Assembly (NCBI GenBank): GCA_937951625.1
Contig: CALFBP010000006.1
Coordinates: forward strand, 1 to 64,000
From: an uncultured Thermoguttaceae bacterium
Lineage (GTDB): Bacteria > Planctomycetota > Planctomycetia > Pirellulales > Thermoguttaceae
DNA length: 64,000 bases
Direction: 5' to 3'
A model generated the notes under the pieces. The model saw only the letters and a program-made list of their open reading frames with translations. It was not told the DNA's origin and made no database searches. A program made the translations under genes and the position numbers. Shown here in pieces: positions 17,912-26,710 of this stretch (positions within the stretch are counted from its first letter, which is position 1; every line of letters begins with the position of its first letter).

Positions 17912-18402
17912 AGAATCGGGGAGTTGATGAGGATCGTCTTCAGTATACTAAGTCTCGAACCCTTGCGCAAGTGCCGTCGTTTCCGCCTCTTTGGGGCAAC
18001 GGCATACCATCTTTAGAGCTTATCTCACAACCTCCGCTCTCCCGCTCGCGGGAGAGAGGTTAGGGGGGAGGGTAACTGCAAGGCAGGCGTTTTTCCCCGT
18101 CGTCTGCAAAGATCTTGGGCCCTCACCCTGACCCTCGCCCATGGGGGGAGGGGACTTTTGGGATAGACAGTTAGTATTTTTCAGGTTTGACTCAGTGAAA
18201 ACGAAGTCCCCCCGCGGGAGGTAAATGTCTGGAGCAAGTTAACGAGCACCAAGATAAACCCCAAGGCCCCGGCAGTAGGTACGATTTCGCGCGGCGAAAA
18301 CCCGAGGGTTCCGTGCGCCCAGCCAATTCACGGCATCGGGGATACAATTGCAATAACAGCTTCGGCCACTTCTGATAAAGCGTCAACAGATCAACTACCA
18401 AG
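17912..18402. other. Intergenic region with dispersed repeat
   Basis: This 490-base gap between divergent ruvB and the pyrophosphorylase gene carries the second copy of the dispersed repeat (18018-18164). The rest shows no coding signal. The last 60 bases lack a clear ribosome-binding site for the next gene. Confidence 0.5.
18018..18164 (+). repeat. Dispersed intergenic repeat, copy 2
   Basis: This copy matches 7314-7424 in block order and adds a clean hairpin, GCTCTCCCGCTCGCGGGAGAG (18036-18056), about 35 bases in. A second imperfect palindrome (CCCTCACCCTGACCCTCGCCC then GGGGGGAGGGG) ends the copy. It is the better-preserved of the two. Confidence 0.6.
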
Positions 18403-19803
18403 ATGGATGCCCTGAAGCAGCGTTTGCTAACGACCCTTGCCGCCTTTGGCCAGGAACACCTGCTGAGTTTTTGGGATGGGCTCAGCCCGGCGGAGCGCGA
18501 GGCGCTCGCGACCGAGATCCAAACAGTCGATTTTCGGCTCGTGGCCGATTTGTTCGCTCGAAGCGAGGATAAGACAGCGATCCGGGAATTGGTATCTCGG
18601 GCGACGGCCCCGAGGTCCTACCGTTGCGGCGATCCTGCCAGTGCCATCCCCCCCGATGTGGCTAGGAAACGGGGCGTGGAGGCCCTTCGCGCTGGGCACG
18701 TGGCAGCGATGCTCGTTGCCGGGGGACAAGGTACTCGCCTCGGTTTCCCCCATCCGAAGGGCATGTTCCCGATCGGCCCGGTGTCAGGCAAGACCTTGTT
18801 CCAGATTCACTTGGAAAAGGTCCTTGCCGCCTCACTCCGTTATGGCGTGCGGATCCCGTTGTACATCATGACCAGTCCGGACACGCATGACGAGACGGCG
18901 GCGTTCCTCACCGAACACGGTCGGTTCGGCATTCCCGCTGCTGATGTCGTACTGTTTTGTCAGGGAACGATGCCGGCCGTGGATGCCAAAACGGGCAAAG
19001 TGCTCCTCGCCGACCGGCATCGCTTGGCCCTAAGCCCGGACGGCCATGGCGGCATGGTGACGGCCTTTCATCGCAGCGGGGCCTTGGACGACGCCCTGCG
19101 GCGTGGCATCCGCCACTTGTTCTATTTCCAAGTCGACAACCCCTTGGTCCATGTCTGCGATCCCGAATTCCTTGGCTACCATCTCCTCGCCAACTCGGAA
19201 TTCACCACCCAAGTCGTGCGCAAGCGCGAACCCTTGGAAAGGCTTGGCAACGTGATTCAGGTGGATGGGCGGCTGTACGTCATCGAATACAGCGATTTGC
19301 CCGATGACCTGGCCGCACGGCGCGCCAGTGATGGGACCCTGGAGATTTGGGCTGGAAGCATTGCGGTCCACGTCATGGAGTTGCCGTTTCTCCAGCGGAT
19401 GGCAAAGGCAACGTCTGGGCTACCGTTCCATTGCGCCCACAAAAAAGTGCCCTATCTCGATGAACAAGGCAACCTCATCCGCCCGAGCGAACCCAATGCG
19501 ATCAAGTTCGAGCGTTTCATCTTCGACTTGATGCCGTTGGCCGAGCGGGCGATCGTGGTCGAGGTGGACCCGGAAAGGCATTTTGCACCGTTGAAGAACG
19601 CGTCCGGGCATCCCAGCGACACGCCCGAGAGCGTCCGTGCCCGCTTGTCAGCCGTGTATCGCGAATGGCTTCGCAAGACCGGTTTCGAAGTGGCCGATCA
19701 CGTGCCGGTCGAGATCAGCCCGCGGTTCGCCCTGGATGCCGAGGAACTACAGTCGAGGATGCTGACGCGCAGACCGATCGTCACACCGACCTATTTTGGT
19801 TAG
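18403..19803 (+). CDS. UDP-sugar/UDP-GlcNAc pyrophosphorylase family
   Basis: This 466-residue enzyme should join UTP and a sugar-1-phosphate into UDP-sugar. It belongs to the eukaryotic-like UDPGP (UAP1) family rather than the bacterial GalU or GlmU type. The uridine-binding loop is LVAGGQGTRLGFPHPKG (from about residue 104), followed by LYIMTSPDTHDET, VDAKTGKVLLADRHRLALSPDGHGG and FYFQVDNPLVHVCDPEFLG, all UAP1-type motifs; ENA-like AIKFERFIFDLMPLAE is near the C-terminus. GlcNAc-1-phosphate is the likeliest substrate, but glucose-1-phosphate cannot be excluded. It reads right and is monocistronic by spacing. Confidence 0.88.
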   Translation: MDALKQRLLTTLAAFGQEHLLSFWDGLSPAEREALATEIQTVDFRLVADLFARSEDKTAIRELVSRATAPRSYRCGDPASAIPPDVARKRGVEALRAGHVAAMLVAGGQGTRLGFPHPKGMFPIGPVSGKTLFQIHLEKVLAASLRYGVRIPLYIMTSPDTHDETAAFLTEHGRFGIPAADVVLFCQGTMPAVDAKTGKVLLADRHRLALSPDGHGGMVTAFHRSGALDDALRRGIRHLFYFQVDNPLVHVCDPEFLGYHLLANSEFTTQVVRKREPLERLGNVIQVDGRLYVIEYSDLPDDLAARRASDGTLEIWAGSIAVHVMELPFLQRMAKATSGLPFHCAHKKVPYLDEQGNLIRPSEPNAIKFERFIFDLMPLAERAIVVEVDPERHFAPLKNASGHPSDTPESVRARLSAVYREWLRKTGFEVADHVPVEISPRFALDAEELQSRMLTRRPIVTPTYFG

Positions 19804-20320
19804 CTGCCGAAACTTCGATTGATGAAAGCATTCACGCGAGGAAAGCGAGCCATGCTTCGGGTATCCAGAATGGGGGGTATATCCCATTTCGTGGATGGCT
19901 ACCTCGTGAAAATCGGCAATAGTATAACAGGTTGGGATCATTTCACCTTTAAGTGTAGTATGGGGCGACAAATCTTTACTGTTGTAAAGCCCCTAGACCA
20001 CGCAATCTTCGCAAGCCGTTGGAAAAGAGTTCGCGCACGATCCGTAACTCTAGGCTACGCTTGAGCATTAGGCAGAAAGGCGTTAAACACAAGGATAGAC
20101 AGGGGTCGAAGCAGAAACCAGGCATGGAGACCTTGTCGCACGTTGATCCGTGTGGGCGAGTGGGTTTGCCACCGGATTGGCGCGCGGGGCTTCAGAGGTG
20201 GGCGGCAAGCTCGGCCTTGCCTCTCCTCTCGGAGCCGAGAGCTATCGTTTAAGGGCGTTGGAGACGCAGCCTGGTTTTTTGCGGAAGGCGCCGTTACAGG
20301 TCCGGGAACTCCGTCCAGCC
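19804..20320. other. Intergenic region of lower GC
   Basis: This 517-base gap has noticeably lower GC than its flanks between about 19850 and 20100. An 81-codon plus frame (19819-20064) is open but has no domain and no ribosome-binding site. A short inverted repeat, GGGGTATATCCC, occurs near 19875. It likely contains the promoter of the three-gene locus that follows. Confidence 0.35.
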
Positions 20321-22612
20321 ATGACCAACATGAGCACCGAGCAACCCATCGATCCTGGCCTGATCGAACAAACCAAACAGCAGATCCGCGCCCTGTACGC
20401 GGAAATCGCTCAATTGGCTAGGAGCGACATCTCGCCCGAGGAGTTTTACGCCGAGATGTTGCCGCGGGTAATATCGGCGCTTGCGGCGGTCGGCGGGGTG
20501 GTTTGGGCCAAGCAGCCCCAGGGGCAGCTCGCCCTGCAATATCAGATCAATTTGCAGGAATCGCGACTCGGTGAAAAAAGCGAGGAAGAACAGGTCCGCC
20601 ATGGCCGGTTGCTTCAGAAGGTGATGAGTACGGGCGAGGGGTTGCTGGTGCCCCCGCGCTCCGGAGCGGGCGATTCCGACCAGGCCGCCAATCCCACAGA
20701 TTGGCTTCTAGTGCTTGGCCCGTTGAAGACCGAGTTGGAAGTGGTCGGCGTGGTGGAAATCTTCCAGCGAAGCGAAGCGGGGCCGGCCATCCAGCGCGGC
20801 TACCTGCGGTTCCTGCTGGAAGTCTGCGCCCTGGCCAGTGAATTCCTCAATAGCCGCCAGTTGCGGCATTTTTCCGACCGCCAAAGCCTGTGGACGCAAC
20901 TGGAGGAATTCACCCGCTTGGTTCATGCCAGCCTCAACCCTCGGGAAACGGCCTACACCATTGCCAACGAGGGCCGCCGCCTGATCGAGTGCGATCGGGT
21001 AAGCGTGGCGATCCGCAAGGGGGACCGCTGCTACATCGAGGCGGTCAGCGGCCAGGACATGGTCGACAAGCGATCGAACACGGTGCGGCTTCTGAGCCGG
21101 TTGGCGACCGTGGTGGCGGCCAGCGAGGAGCCAATGTGGTACAGCGGCGACACGACGGACATGGCCCCTCAAATCGAGGAAGCCGTGCAAGAGTACGTCG
21201 ACGAGTCGCACACGAAAATGATCGCTGTGCTGCCGCTGAAGCGGCCGGTGCTGATCGAGAAGGAAAAAGAACGGCCGGACGAACCGGACGATGCCCCGAA
21301 GCCAATTGCCGCGCTGATCGTCGAACAGATTGAAGACAGTCGCATTTCGCAAAAGATGCTTTCTCGCGTGGACGTGGTCGCCCAACACAGCGCGGCGGCG
21401 CTGGCCAACGCCTTGGAACACGAAAATGTGTTCCTCATGCCGTTATGGCGAGCGTTGGGAAAAAGCCGGGTGATCGTAGAAGCACGGAATCTGCCCAAGA
21501 CCGTGTTGGCCGCAGTGGCGGTTGTCGCGTTGGTGGTGGCCATGGCGGTCGTTCCCGCTGACTTCCGCCTCCACGCCAAGGGCACGCTGGAACCGGTCCT
21601 GCGAAGGGATGTGTTCGCCGGCATCGACGGGGACCGGGTGACCGAGGTGCTCGTCGAACACGGGGATGTCGTGAAGCGGGACCAGGTCCTTGCCCGAATG
21701 GTCAACTATAAACTCAGCGAAGAGATCACCACGGTTCGGGGCAATGTGGCCACGACCACGGACCAGATGGAACGGTTGCAGCGGCAATTGACCTTGACCC
21801 GCCAGTTGGCCCCGGAGGAGCAGACACGGCTGGCGGGCGAGATCATGGAGAAGCGTGCGGCGCTGGAGGCCTTGCGGAGCAGCCTCCGCATCTATCAGAG
21901 CATGGAGAAGGAACTCGAGGTCCGCAGCCCCGACGATGGCGTCGTCATCACTTGGGACGTGCGCAATCGCCTCTACATGCGGCCCGTGCAGCGAGGTCAG
22001 GTGCTGATGCGGATTGCCCAGCCGGACGGCCCCTGGCAACTGGAACTTCAAATGTCGGAAGATCGGATGGGGCACATCACCGCGGCCCAAAATGCCCTGC
22101 GGGCCCAGGTCCGGCAGCGGCTCCGCGAGGCGCTGCGGCGCGACGAGGGGTTCCGCAACGCGGTCCGCGACAAGCTCCGCCGAGAGTCGGCGGCCTCTGC
22201 TTCGTCCAACGCGGAAGCTTCCGACGACGCAAGCTTCGAATCGCGTTTGGAGCAGGAAATCGAGGCTACGATCGCCCAGACTCCCGCCAACCAATGGGCC
22301 AAGAAGCTCCGCGAGGTGTCGGGCGAAACCATAGAGGATCGGCTCCGCGTTTCCTACATCCTAGCCACGGATCCGGCGACGACGCGGTACGGATATATCG
22401 AGGACATGCACTTGACGGCTGAAGTCCGCGGCGAGGAAGGCAACACGGTGTTGATCAAGGTGGCGATCGACAAGGACGAGTTGCGGCCAGAGCACATTCG
22501 ACCCGGGGCGGGCGTGACCGCCAAGGTGGAATGCGGTCGCCGAGCGATTGGTTATGTTTGGTTCCATGACCTGCTGGCCTGGTTCCGCAAAATGTGGTTC
22601 CGCTGGTTCTAG
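20321..22612 (+). CDS. GAF-GAF-TM-HlyD fusion protein
   Basis: The 763-residue product joins a cytoplasmic sensor half to a periplasmic adaptor half. Residues about 20-190 and 195-375 look like two GAF domains. One membrane helix follows (about 396-414, VLAAVAVVALVVAMAVVP), then a lipoyl/biotinyl-like half-motif (FAGIDGDRVTEVLVEHGDVV), a coiled-coil hairpin, the second half-motif (LEVRSPDDGVVI), a helical insert rich in Arg/Glu and a beta-barrel end. HlyD proteins normally lack N-terminal sensor domains. ATG 20321 is chosen because the frame upstream to 20150 reads as non-coding; no strong ribosome-binding site is visible. It heads a locus with an HlyD gene and a PqqD-M50-HlyD gene and probably forms one complex with them. 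Confidence 0.75.
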   Translation: MTNMSTEQPIDPGLIEQTKQQIRALYAEIAQLARSDISPEEFYAEMLPRVISALAAVGGVVWAKQPQGQLALQYQINLQESRLGEKSEEEQVRHGRLLQKVMSTGEGLLVPPRSGAGDSDQAANPTDWLLVLGPLKTELEVVGVVEIFQRSEAGPAIQRGYLRFLLEVCALASEFLNSRQLRHFSDRQSLWTQLEEFTRLVHASLNPRETAYTIANEGRRLIECDRVSVAIRKGDRCYIEAVSGQDMVDKRSNTVRLLSRLATVVAASEEPMWYSGDTTDMAPQIEEAVQEYVDESHTKMIAVLPLKRPVLIEKEKERPDEPDDAPKPIAALIVEQIEDSRISQKMLSRVDVVAQHSAAALANALEHENVFLMPLWRALGKSRVIVEARNLPKTVLAAVAVVALVVAMAVVPADFRLHAKGTLEPVLRRDVFAGIDGDRVTEVLVEHGDVVKRDQVLARMVNYKLSEEITTVRGNVATTTDQMERLQRQLTLTRQLAPEEQTRLAGEIMEKRAALEALRSSLRIYQSMEKELEVRSPDDGVVITWDVRNRLYMRPVQRGQVLMRIAQPDGPWQLELQMSEDRMGHITAAQNALRAQVRQRLREALRRDEGFRNAVRDKLRRESAASASSNAEASDDASFESRLEQEIEATIAQTPANQWAKKLREVSGETIEDRLRVSYILATDPATTRYGYIEDMHLTAEVRGEEGNTVLIKVAIDKDELRPEHIRPGAGVTAKVECGRRAIGYVWFHDLLAWFRKMWFRWF

Positions 22613-22752
22613 TTGCCCCCTGGTTGCTGGGGAGGCGAGATGCCCAACGGGAGAACAAACAGGACTTGGCTCGCCGGAACAGAAATTCTTAGGGGGCTGG
22701 CAGCCCGAGGTTGGGAAACGATCGGGCAGAATAGAGTAGAGGTTTCGCAACG

Positions 22753-23694
22753 ATGCGCGTGTTGACCATGAGCTGGGCCGCGGTGGCGGCGGCGATCGCG
22801 GCAGGGGCAATGGGGTTGTTGGCCTCGGGGGCAACTGCGAGCGGACAGGATCCCCCCGGCGTTTCAGATGCCAACGACCCGAGCGTCATCCACGACTGCT
22901 TGATCACGCCCATCAAGCTCATCCCGGTTCCCGCGGAGGAGATGGGCAGGCTTGTCGAGATCAAGGTTCGGGAAAACCAGTACGTAAAAAAAGGCGAAGT
23001 GCTCGCCCAGATCGACGACCGCAAGGCCCAGGCGGCTTTGAACGTCGCGCAGCACAAGTTGGCGGCCGCGGAAAAAGAGGCCGGTAACAAGATCAGTGTG
23101 GATTATGCCAAGGCCAAGAACCTGGTGGCGCGCGCCGCCTACGACAAAGGCACCGAGGCCAACGATCGCGTGCCGGGCACGACGCCCGCCATCGAATTGT
23201 TGAAACTCAAGCTCGAGGTCGTGGCCTCGAAACTGGAGACGGACCACGCCGAGTACCAGTTGGAGATCGCCGCCACGAACGTGGGCGTGCGCCGGGCCGA
23301 ACTCGAGGCGGCCAAGCTGGACGTGGAGCGGCTGAAGATCGTCGCGCCCTGGGATGGGCAGATCGTCAAGCAGGAGCGGGAAGAAGGCGAGTGGGTCAAG
23401 CCCGGTGATGCCGTCTTCCAACTGGTGCAGATGGATCAGTTGCGCATCGAGGCCTTCGTGGATGGTTCCCGACTTTCTCCAGCCGATGTGGACAAGCGAC
23501 CCGTGAGCGTCAAGGTGACGCCCGCCCCCGGCCAGGAGGCCACGGTCCAAGGGCAGATCACCTACGTCAGCCCCTTGGTCGAGGCGGGAAATCGGTTTCT
23601 CGTGAAGGTCGATGTGGCCAACCGCCGCCAGGGCGAGCATTGGCTGCTTCGACCGGGGATGAAGGCGGAAATGACGATCCACTTGAGAAGGTAG
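22753..23694 (+). CDS. HlyD-family periplasmic adaptor
   Basis: The 313-residue protein is a membrane-fusion-type adaptor: a signal peptide to about residue 30, the first lipoyl half (AEEMGRLVEIKVRENQYVKKGEVLAQID), a long alpha-hairpin (about 80-190), the second half (LKIVAPWDGQIVKQEREEGEWVKPGD) and a beta-barrel with the conserved LLRPGMKAEMTIHL end. It acts in the periplasm. GAGG lies about ten bases before ATG 22753. It sits between two other HlyD-domain genes, 140 bases after the first and 177 before the third, same strand. No outer-membrane channel or ABC/RND pump is present nearby. Confidence 0.83.
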   Translation: MRVLTMSWAAVAAAIAAGAMGLLASGATASGQDPPGVSDANDPSVIHDCLITPIKLIPVPAEEMGRLVEIKVRENQYVKKGEVLAQIDDRKAQAALNVAQHKLAAAEKEAGNKISVDYAKAKNLVARAAYDKGTEANDRVPGTTPAIELLKLKLEVVASKLETDHAEYQLEIAATNVGVRRAELEAAKLDVERLKIVAPWDGQIVKQEREEGEWVKPGDAVFQLVQMDQLRIEAFVDGSRLSPADVDKRPVSVKVTPAPGQEATVQGQITYVSPLVEAGNRFLVKVDVANRRQGEHWLLRPGMKAEMTIHLRR

Positions 23695-23871
23695 TATGCC
23701 AGAGCCGTGCCTTGACCTGAAAACCGCACCTCGTCCTCCGCGAGCCAGGTCGGCTTTCCACCTCACCGAACCGGCTGTTGTGAGTCGTGCGGTTGGTCGG
23801 AGCTTGGCGGCCGGGGCTTTTGGCCCCGTGGAGGCCAAGTTCTTTGTGACGCTTTCCCTTGGTTTGCCGCC

Positions 23872-26115
23872 ATGGTGACTCTAGCCGACAGCCTGCTCTC
23901 CAGTTCCGCCCGCAAGCTGCGGATCCGCGTCCGTCCCGACCTCACGGCGCGCAAGCAGATTTACCAGGGAAAGACCTATTGGGTGGTCAAAGACCCGGTG
24001 GGCTTGCATTACTTCCGTTTCCAGGAAGAGGAGTACGCCATCCTCAACATGCTCGATGGCGAGATCAGCCTCGACGAAATCAAGGAACGGTTCGAGGCCG
24101 AGTTTCCCCCGCAAAAGATCACCCTGGACGAAATTCAACAATTCCTGGGCATGTTGCACCGCAGCGGACTGATTCTGGCGGGGGTCCAGGGACAGGGAAG
24201 CCAGTTGCTCAAACGCCGCAGCGAACGGCGCCGCCGCGAATGGCTCAACCTGGTAACCAACATCCTTTGCATCCGATTCAAGGGAATCGATCCGGAGCGG
24301 TTCCTCAACTGGCTTTATCCCAAGGTACGCTGGTTTTTCACGCCAGTCGCCGTAGGGATTGTGCTTTGCATGATGCTGGCGGCGCTGTTGCTGGTGGCCA
24401 CCCAATTCGACACCTTCCGCGCCAAGCTGCCCACGTTCCACCAATTCTTCACGCCGTCGAACTGGCTGCTCTTGGCGGCGACCTTGGCCTTTACCAAAGT
24501 GTTGCATGAATTCGGCCACGGTCTTTCGTGCAAGCATTTCGGCGGCGAGTGCCATGAAATGGGCGTGATGCTTTTGGTGCTGACCCCCTGCCTATACTGC
24601 AATGTCTCCGACTCGTGGATGCTGCCGAGCAAATGGCAGCGGGCGGCCATCGGCGCGGCGGGCATGTACGTCGAAGCGGTGCTGGCCTCGGTGGCCACGT
24701 TTCTCTGGTGGTTTAGCGAGCCGGGGCTGTTGAACAGCCTTTGCTTGAACATCATGTTCATTTGCAGCGTCAGCACGATCGTGTTCAACGGCAATCCGCT
24801 GTTGCGTTACGACGGCTACTACATCCTGGCCGATCTGGTCGAGATCCCCAACCTGCGCCAAAAGGCGACCAAGATCCTGGGCCAGAAAATGGGGCAATGG
24901 TTTTTGGGCCTGGAGCCGACCGAGGACCCCTTCCTGCCCAAACGCAACCAGATATTCTTCGCGCTCTATTCCGTCGCCGCCGCCTGCTATCGCTGGCTGG
25001 TGGTCTTCTCGATCCTGCTGTTCCTCTACAAGCTGGGCAAGCCGTATCGGCTGGAAATCGTCGGCCAAATGTTTGCGGCATTTGCCTTGGGCGGGATGAT
25101 CTTTCAGCCCATTTATCAGGTCTCCAAGTTCCTTTCCGTGCCCGGGAGACTCGACAAAGTGAAAAAACCACGAATGTATGCCACTGCGGCGGGAATCCTG
25201 CTGTTGCTGGCCGGCGTGTTCCTGATTCCCTTGCCTTACCACGTGATGGCCACGTTTGAGATCGAGCCGCACAAGGCCGCGTCGATTTATGTCGAGGTGC
25301 CTGGCAAGCTCAAACAAGTCAAAGTCGAACCCGGCCAACGCGTGGCCAAGGACGAAGTCCTCGCCGTCTTGGAAAACCCGGACCTGGATATCCGGCTGGT
25401 TGACGTGCGGGGCACGCGGGACCAGTTGAAGGCCCAGCTCGAAACCCTCCAGCGGCAACGCTTCAAGCAGTCGCAGGCCGCCGCGGCCATTCCCGAAATC
25501 CTCGACGCCATCCGCGCCAAGGAAGAACAGATTCAACAGAAGGAAGAGGAACGCAAGCAACTCGTCCTCCGCGCCCCGCGCGACGGAGTGGTTTTCCCTC
25601 CCCCTTGGCAACAGCGCAATGAAGACCCGGAGGAAGTGCTGCCGACTTGGTCGGGCATCCCTTTGGATCCGAAAAACGAAGGCGCTTTACTGCAAGATGG
25701 CACGCTGTTGTGTAAGGTGGGCGATCCCGGCCTCTTGGAAGCCATCTTGGTGATCGACCAGGCGGACGTTGGGCTGGTGCGGGTGGGACAGAAAGTGGAC
25801 CTCAAGTTCGACCAGCTCCCCCACGACGTGTTTCATGGGATAATCGACGAAGTTTCCCAGCAGAACTTGCGTGTGGCCTCCAAGCGGCTGTCGAACAAGG
25901 GTGGCGGCGAGGTCGCCACGAAGACGGACCCGTCGGGCGTGGAGCGGCCTGTGACACCCTCCTACCAGGCCCGGGTCCCTCTCCAAGATCCCGATGGCAT
26001 TCTGCGTTTGGGACTCCGCGGCCAAGCCAAGATTCACATGGACCGGGCAAACTGGCAAACGATCGCGGCGCGGGTGTGGAGATTGATTACGCAGACATTC
26101 CACTTCCGGCTCTAA
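23872..26115 (+). CDS. PqqD/RRE-like, M50 protease and HlyD fusion
   Basis: This 747-residue protein has three parts. Residues about 15-105 resemble PqqD, the fold also used as the RiPP recognition element (WWVKDPVG-type strand, EYAILNMLDGEISLDEI). Next is a multi-pass membrane M50 (site-2-protease-like) unit with the zinc motif HEFGH at 212-216 and the second conserved segment NPLLRYDGYY near 308. The C-terminal part from about 455 is an HlyD-type adaptor with both lipoyl half-motifs (IYVEVPGKLKQVKVEPGQRV, LVLRAPRDGVVF). Related proteins export or mature peptides, as in YydH-like systems. It is the third gene of the locus; a peptide substrate is expected but none is obvious nearby. The catalytic residues appear intact. 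Confidence 0.82.
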   Translation: MVTLADSLLSSSARKLRIRVRPDLTARKQIYQGKTYWVVKDPVGLHYFRFQEEEYAILNMLDGEISLDEIKERFEAEFPPQKITLDEIQQFLGMLHRSGLILAGVQGQGSQLLKRRSERRRREWLNLVTNILCIRFKGIDPERFLNWLYPKVRWFFTPVAVGIVLCMMLAALLLVATQFDTFRAKLPTFHQFFTPSNWLLLAATLAFTKVLHEFGHGLSCKHFGGECHEMGVMLLVLTPCLYCNVSDSWMLPSKWQRAAIGAAGMYVEAVLASVATFLWWFSEPGLLNSLCLNIMFICSVSTIVFNGNPLLRYDGYYILADLVEIPNLRQKATKILGQKMGQWFLGLEPTEDPFLPKRNQIFFALYSVAAACYRWLVVFSILLFLYKLGKPYRLEIVGQMFAAFALGGMIFQPIYQVSKFLSVPGRLDKVKKPRMYATAAGILLLLAGVFLIPLPYHVMATFEIEPHKAASIYVEVPGKLKQVKVEPGQRVAKDEVLAVLENPDLDIRLVDVRGTRDQLKAQLETLQRQRFKQSQAAAAIPEILDAIRAKEEQIQQKEEERKQLVLRAPRDGVVFPPPWQQRNEDPEEVLPTWSGIPLDPKNEGALLQDGTLLCKVGDPGLLEAILVIDQADVGLVRVGQKVDLKFDQLPHDVFHGIIDEVSQQNLRVASKRLSNKGGGEVATKTDPSGVERPVTPSYQARVPLQDPDGILRLGLRGQAKIHMDRANWQTIAARVWRLITQTFHFRL

Positions 26116-26170
26116 AGCCCTGCCCAGGCCGGCGGTCCCTCGGCCCGGGCGAGGGCCACTCCTGGTCAGC

Positions 26171-26452
26171 TCAGATCTGTTCCAATTGTCGGCGGTAATC
26201 GTCGCGCTCGCGGCGGGTAGCCTCAAGATCGAAAACGAGATACTTCATGTCGAGCCGAAGCTGGCTCAAGGCGTCCTGGACCATCGCGAGGATGTGGCGG
26301 CGACGCCGGGTGCTCTCCACAACCCGATTTAACGCCGGAGCAATCAACTCCTGATGTTCCCTCGGCAGGAGGCGAATCTTTTCCACCAGTTCGCTCAACT
26401 CGGCTGGCAATTCTTCCGTCTCGTGGTGCGGCGTTCGAAGGTGCTCTCTCAT
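26171..26452 (-). CDS. Small helical protein, unknown
   Basis: I do not recognise this 93-residue protein. It is nearly all helical and strongly charged, with two predicted heptad-like segments: LPAELSELVEKIRLLPREHQ and MVQDALSQLRLDMKYLVFDLEATRRERDD. No membrane segment or signal is seen. It may bind DNA or another protein as a coiled coil. ATG 26450-26452 is preceded by GAGG. It faces the export locus tail-to-tail with a 55-base gap, so it is not part of that transcript, although the coiled coil could be an accessory. The frame is genuine-looking from composition and its ribosome-binding site. Confidence 0.6.
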   Translation of the reverse strand: MREHLRTPHHETEELPAELSELVEKIRLLPREHQELIAPALNRVVESTRRRRHILAMVQDALSQLRLDMKYLVFDLEATRRERDDYRRQLEQI

Positions 26453-26710
26453 AAGGGGCCTCGTCGGAGATGGGGTTGTTGAGATTGATGGGTAGCATCG
26501 GACGTGCCAAAAGATTTCGAACCGACTCGATATTAACGCAACTACTTAATGCATAATGACTTGTGATGCTTCGATTTCCCCCGTTCGGTCGCCAGGTGTG
26601 CCAGCGTACCTCCAAGTTTCGTCTGGAAAAAAAACGCAACTGCTGATATAAGGCCAAGTTAGGTTGATTTTCCATGGATCCCGACCCAACGTTGCAATGG
26701 GGCCACGCCG

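Noticed and set aside
19819-20064. 81-codon frame in the gap before the GAF-HlyD gene
   Set aside because: No ribosome-binding site and no domain; lower GC may explain it.
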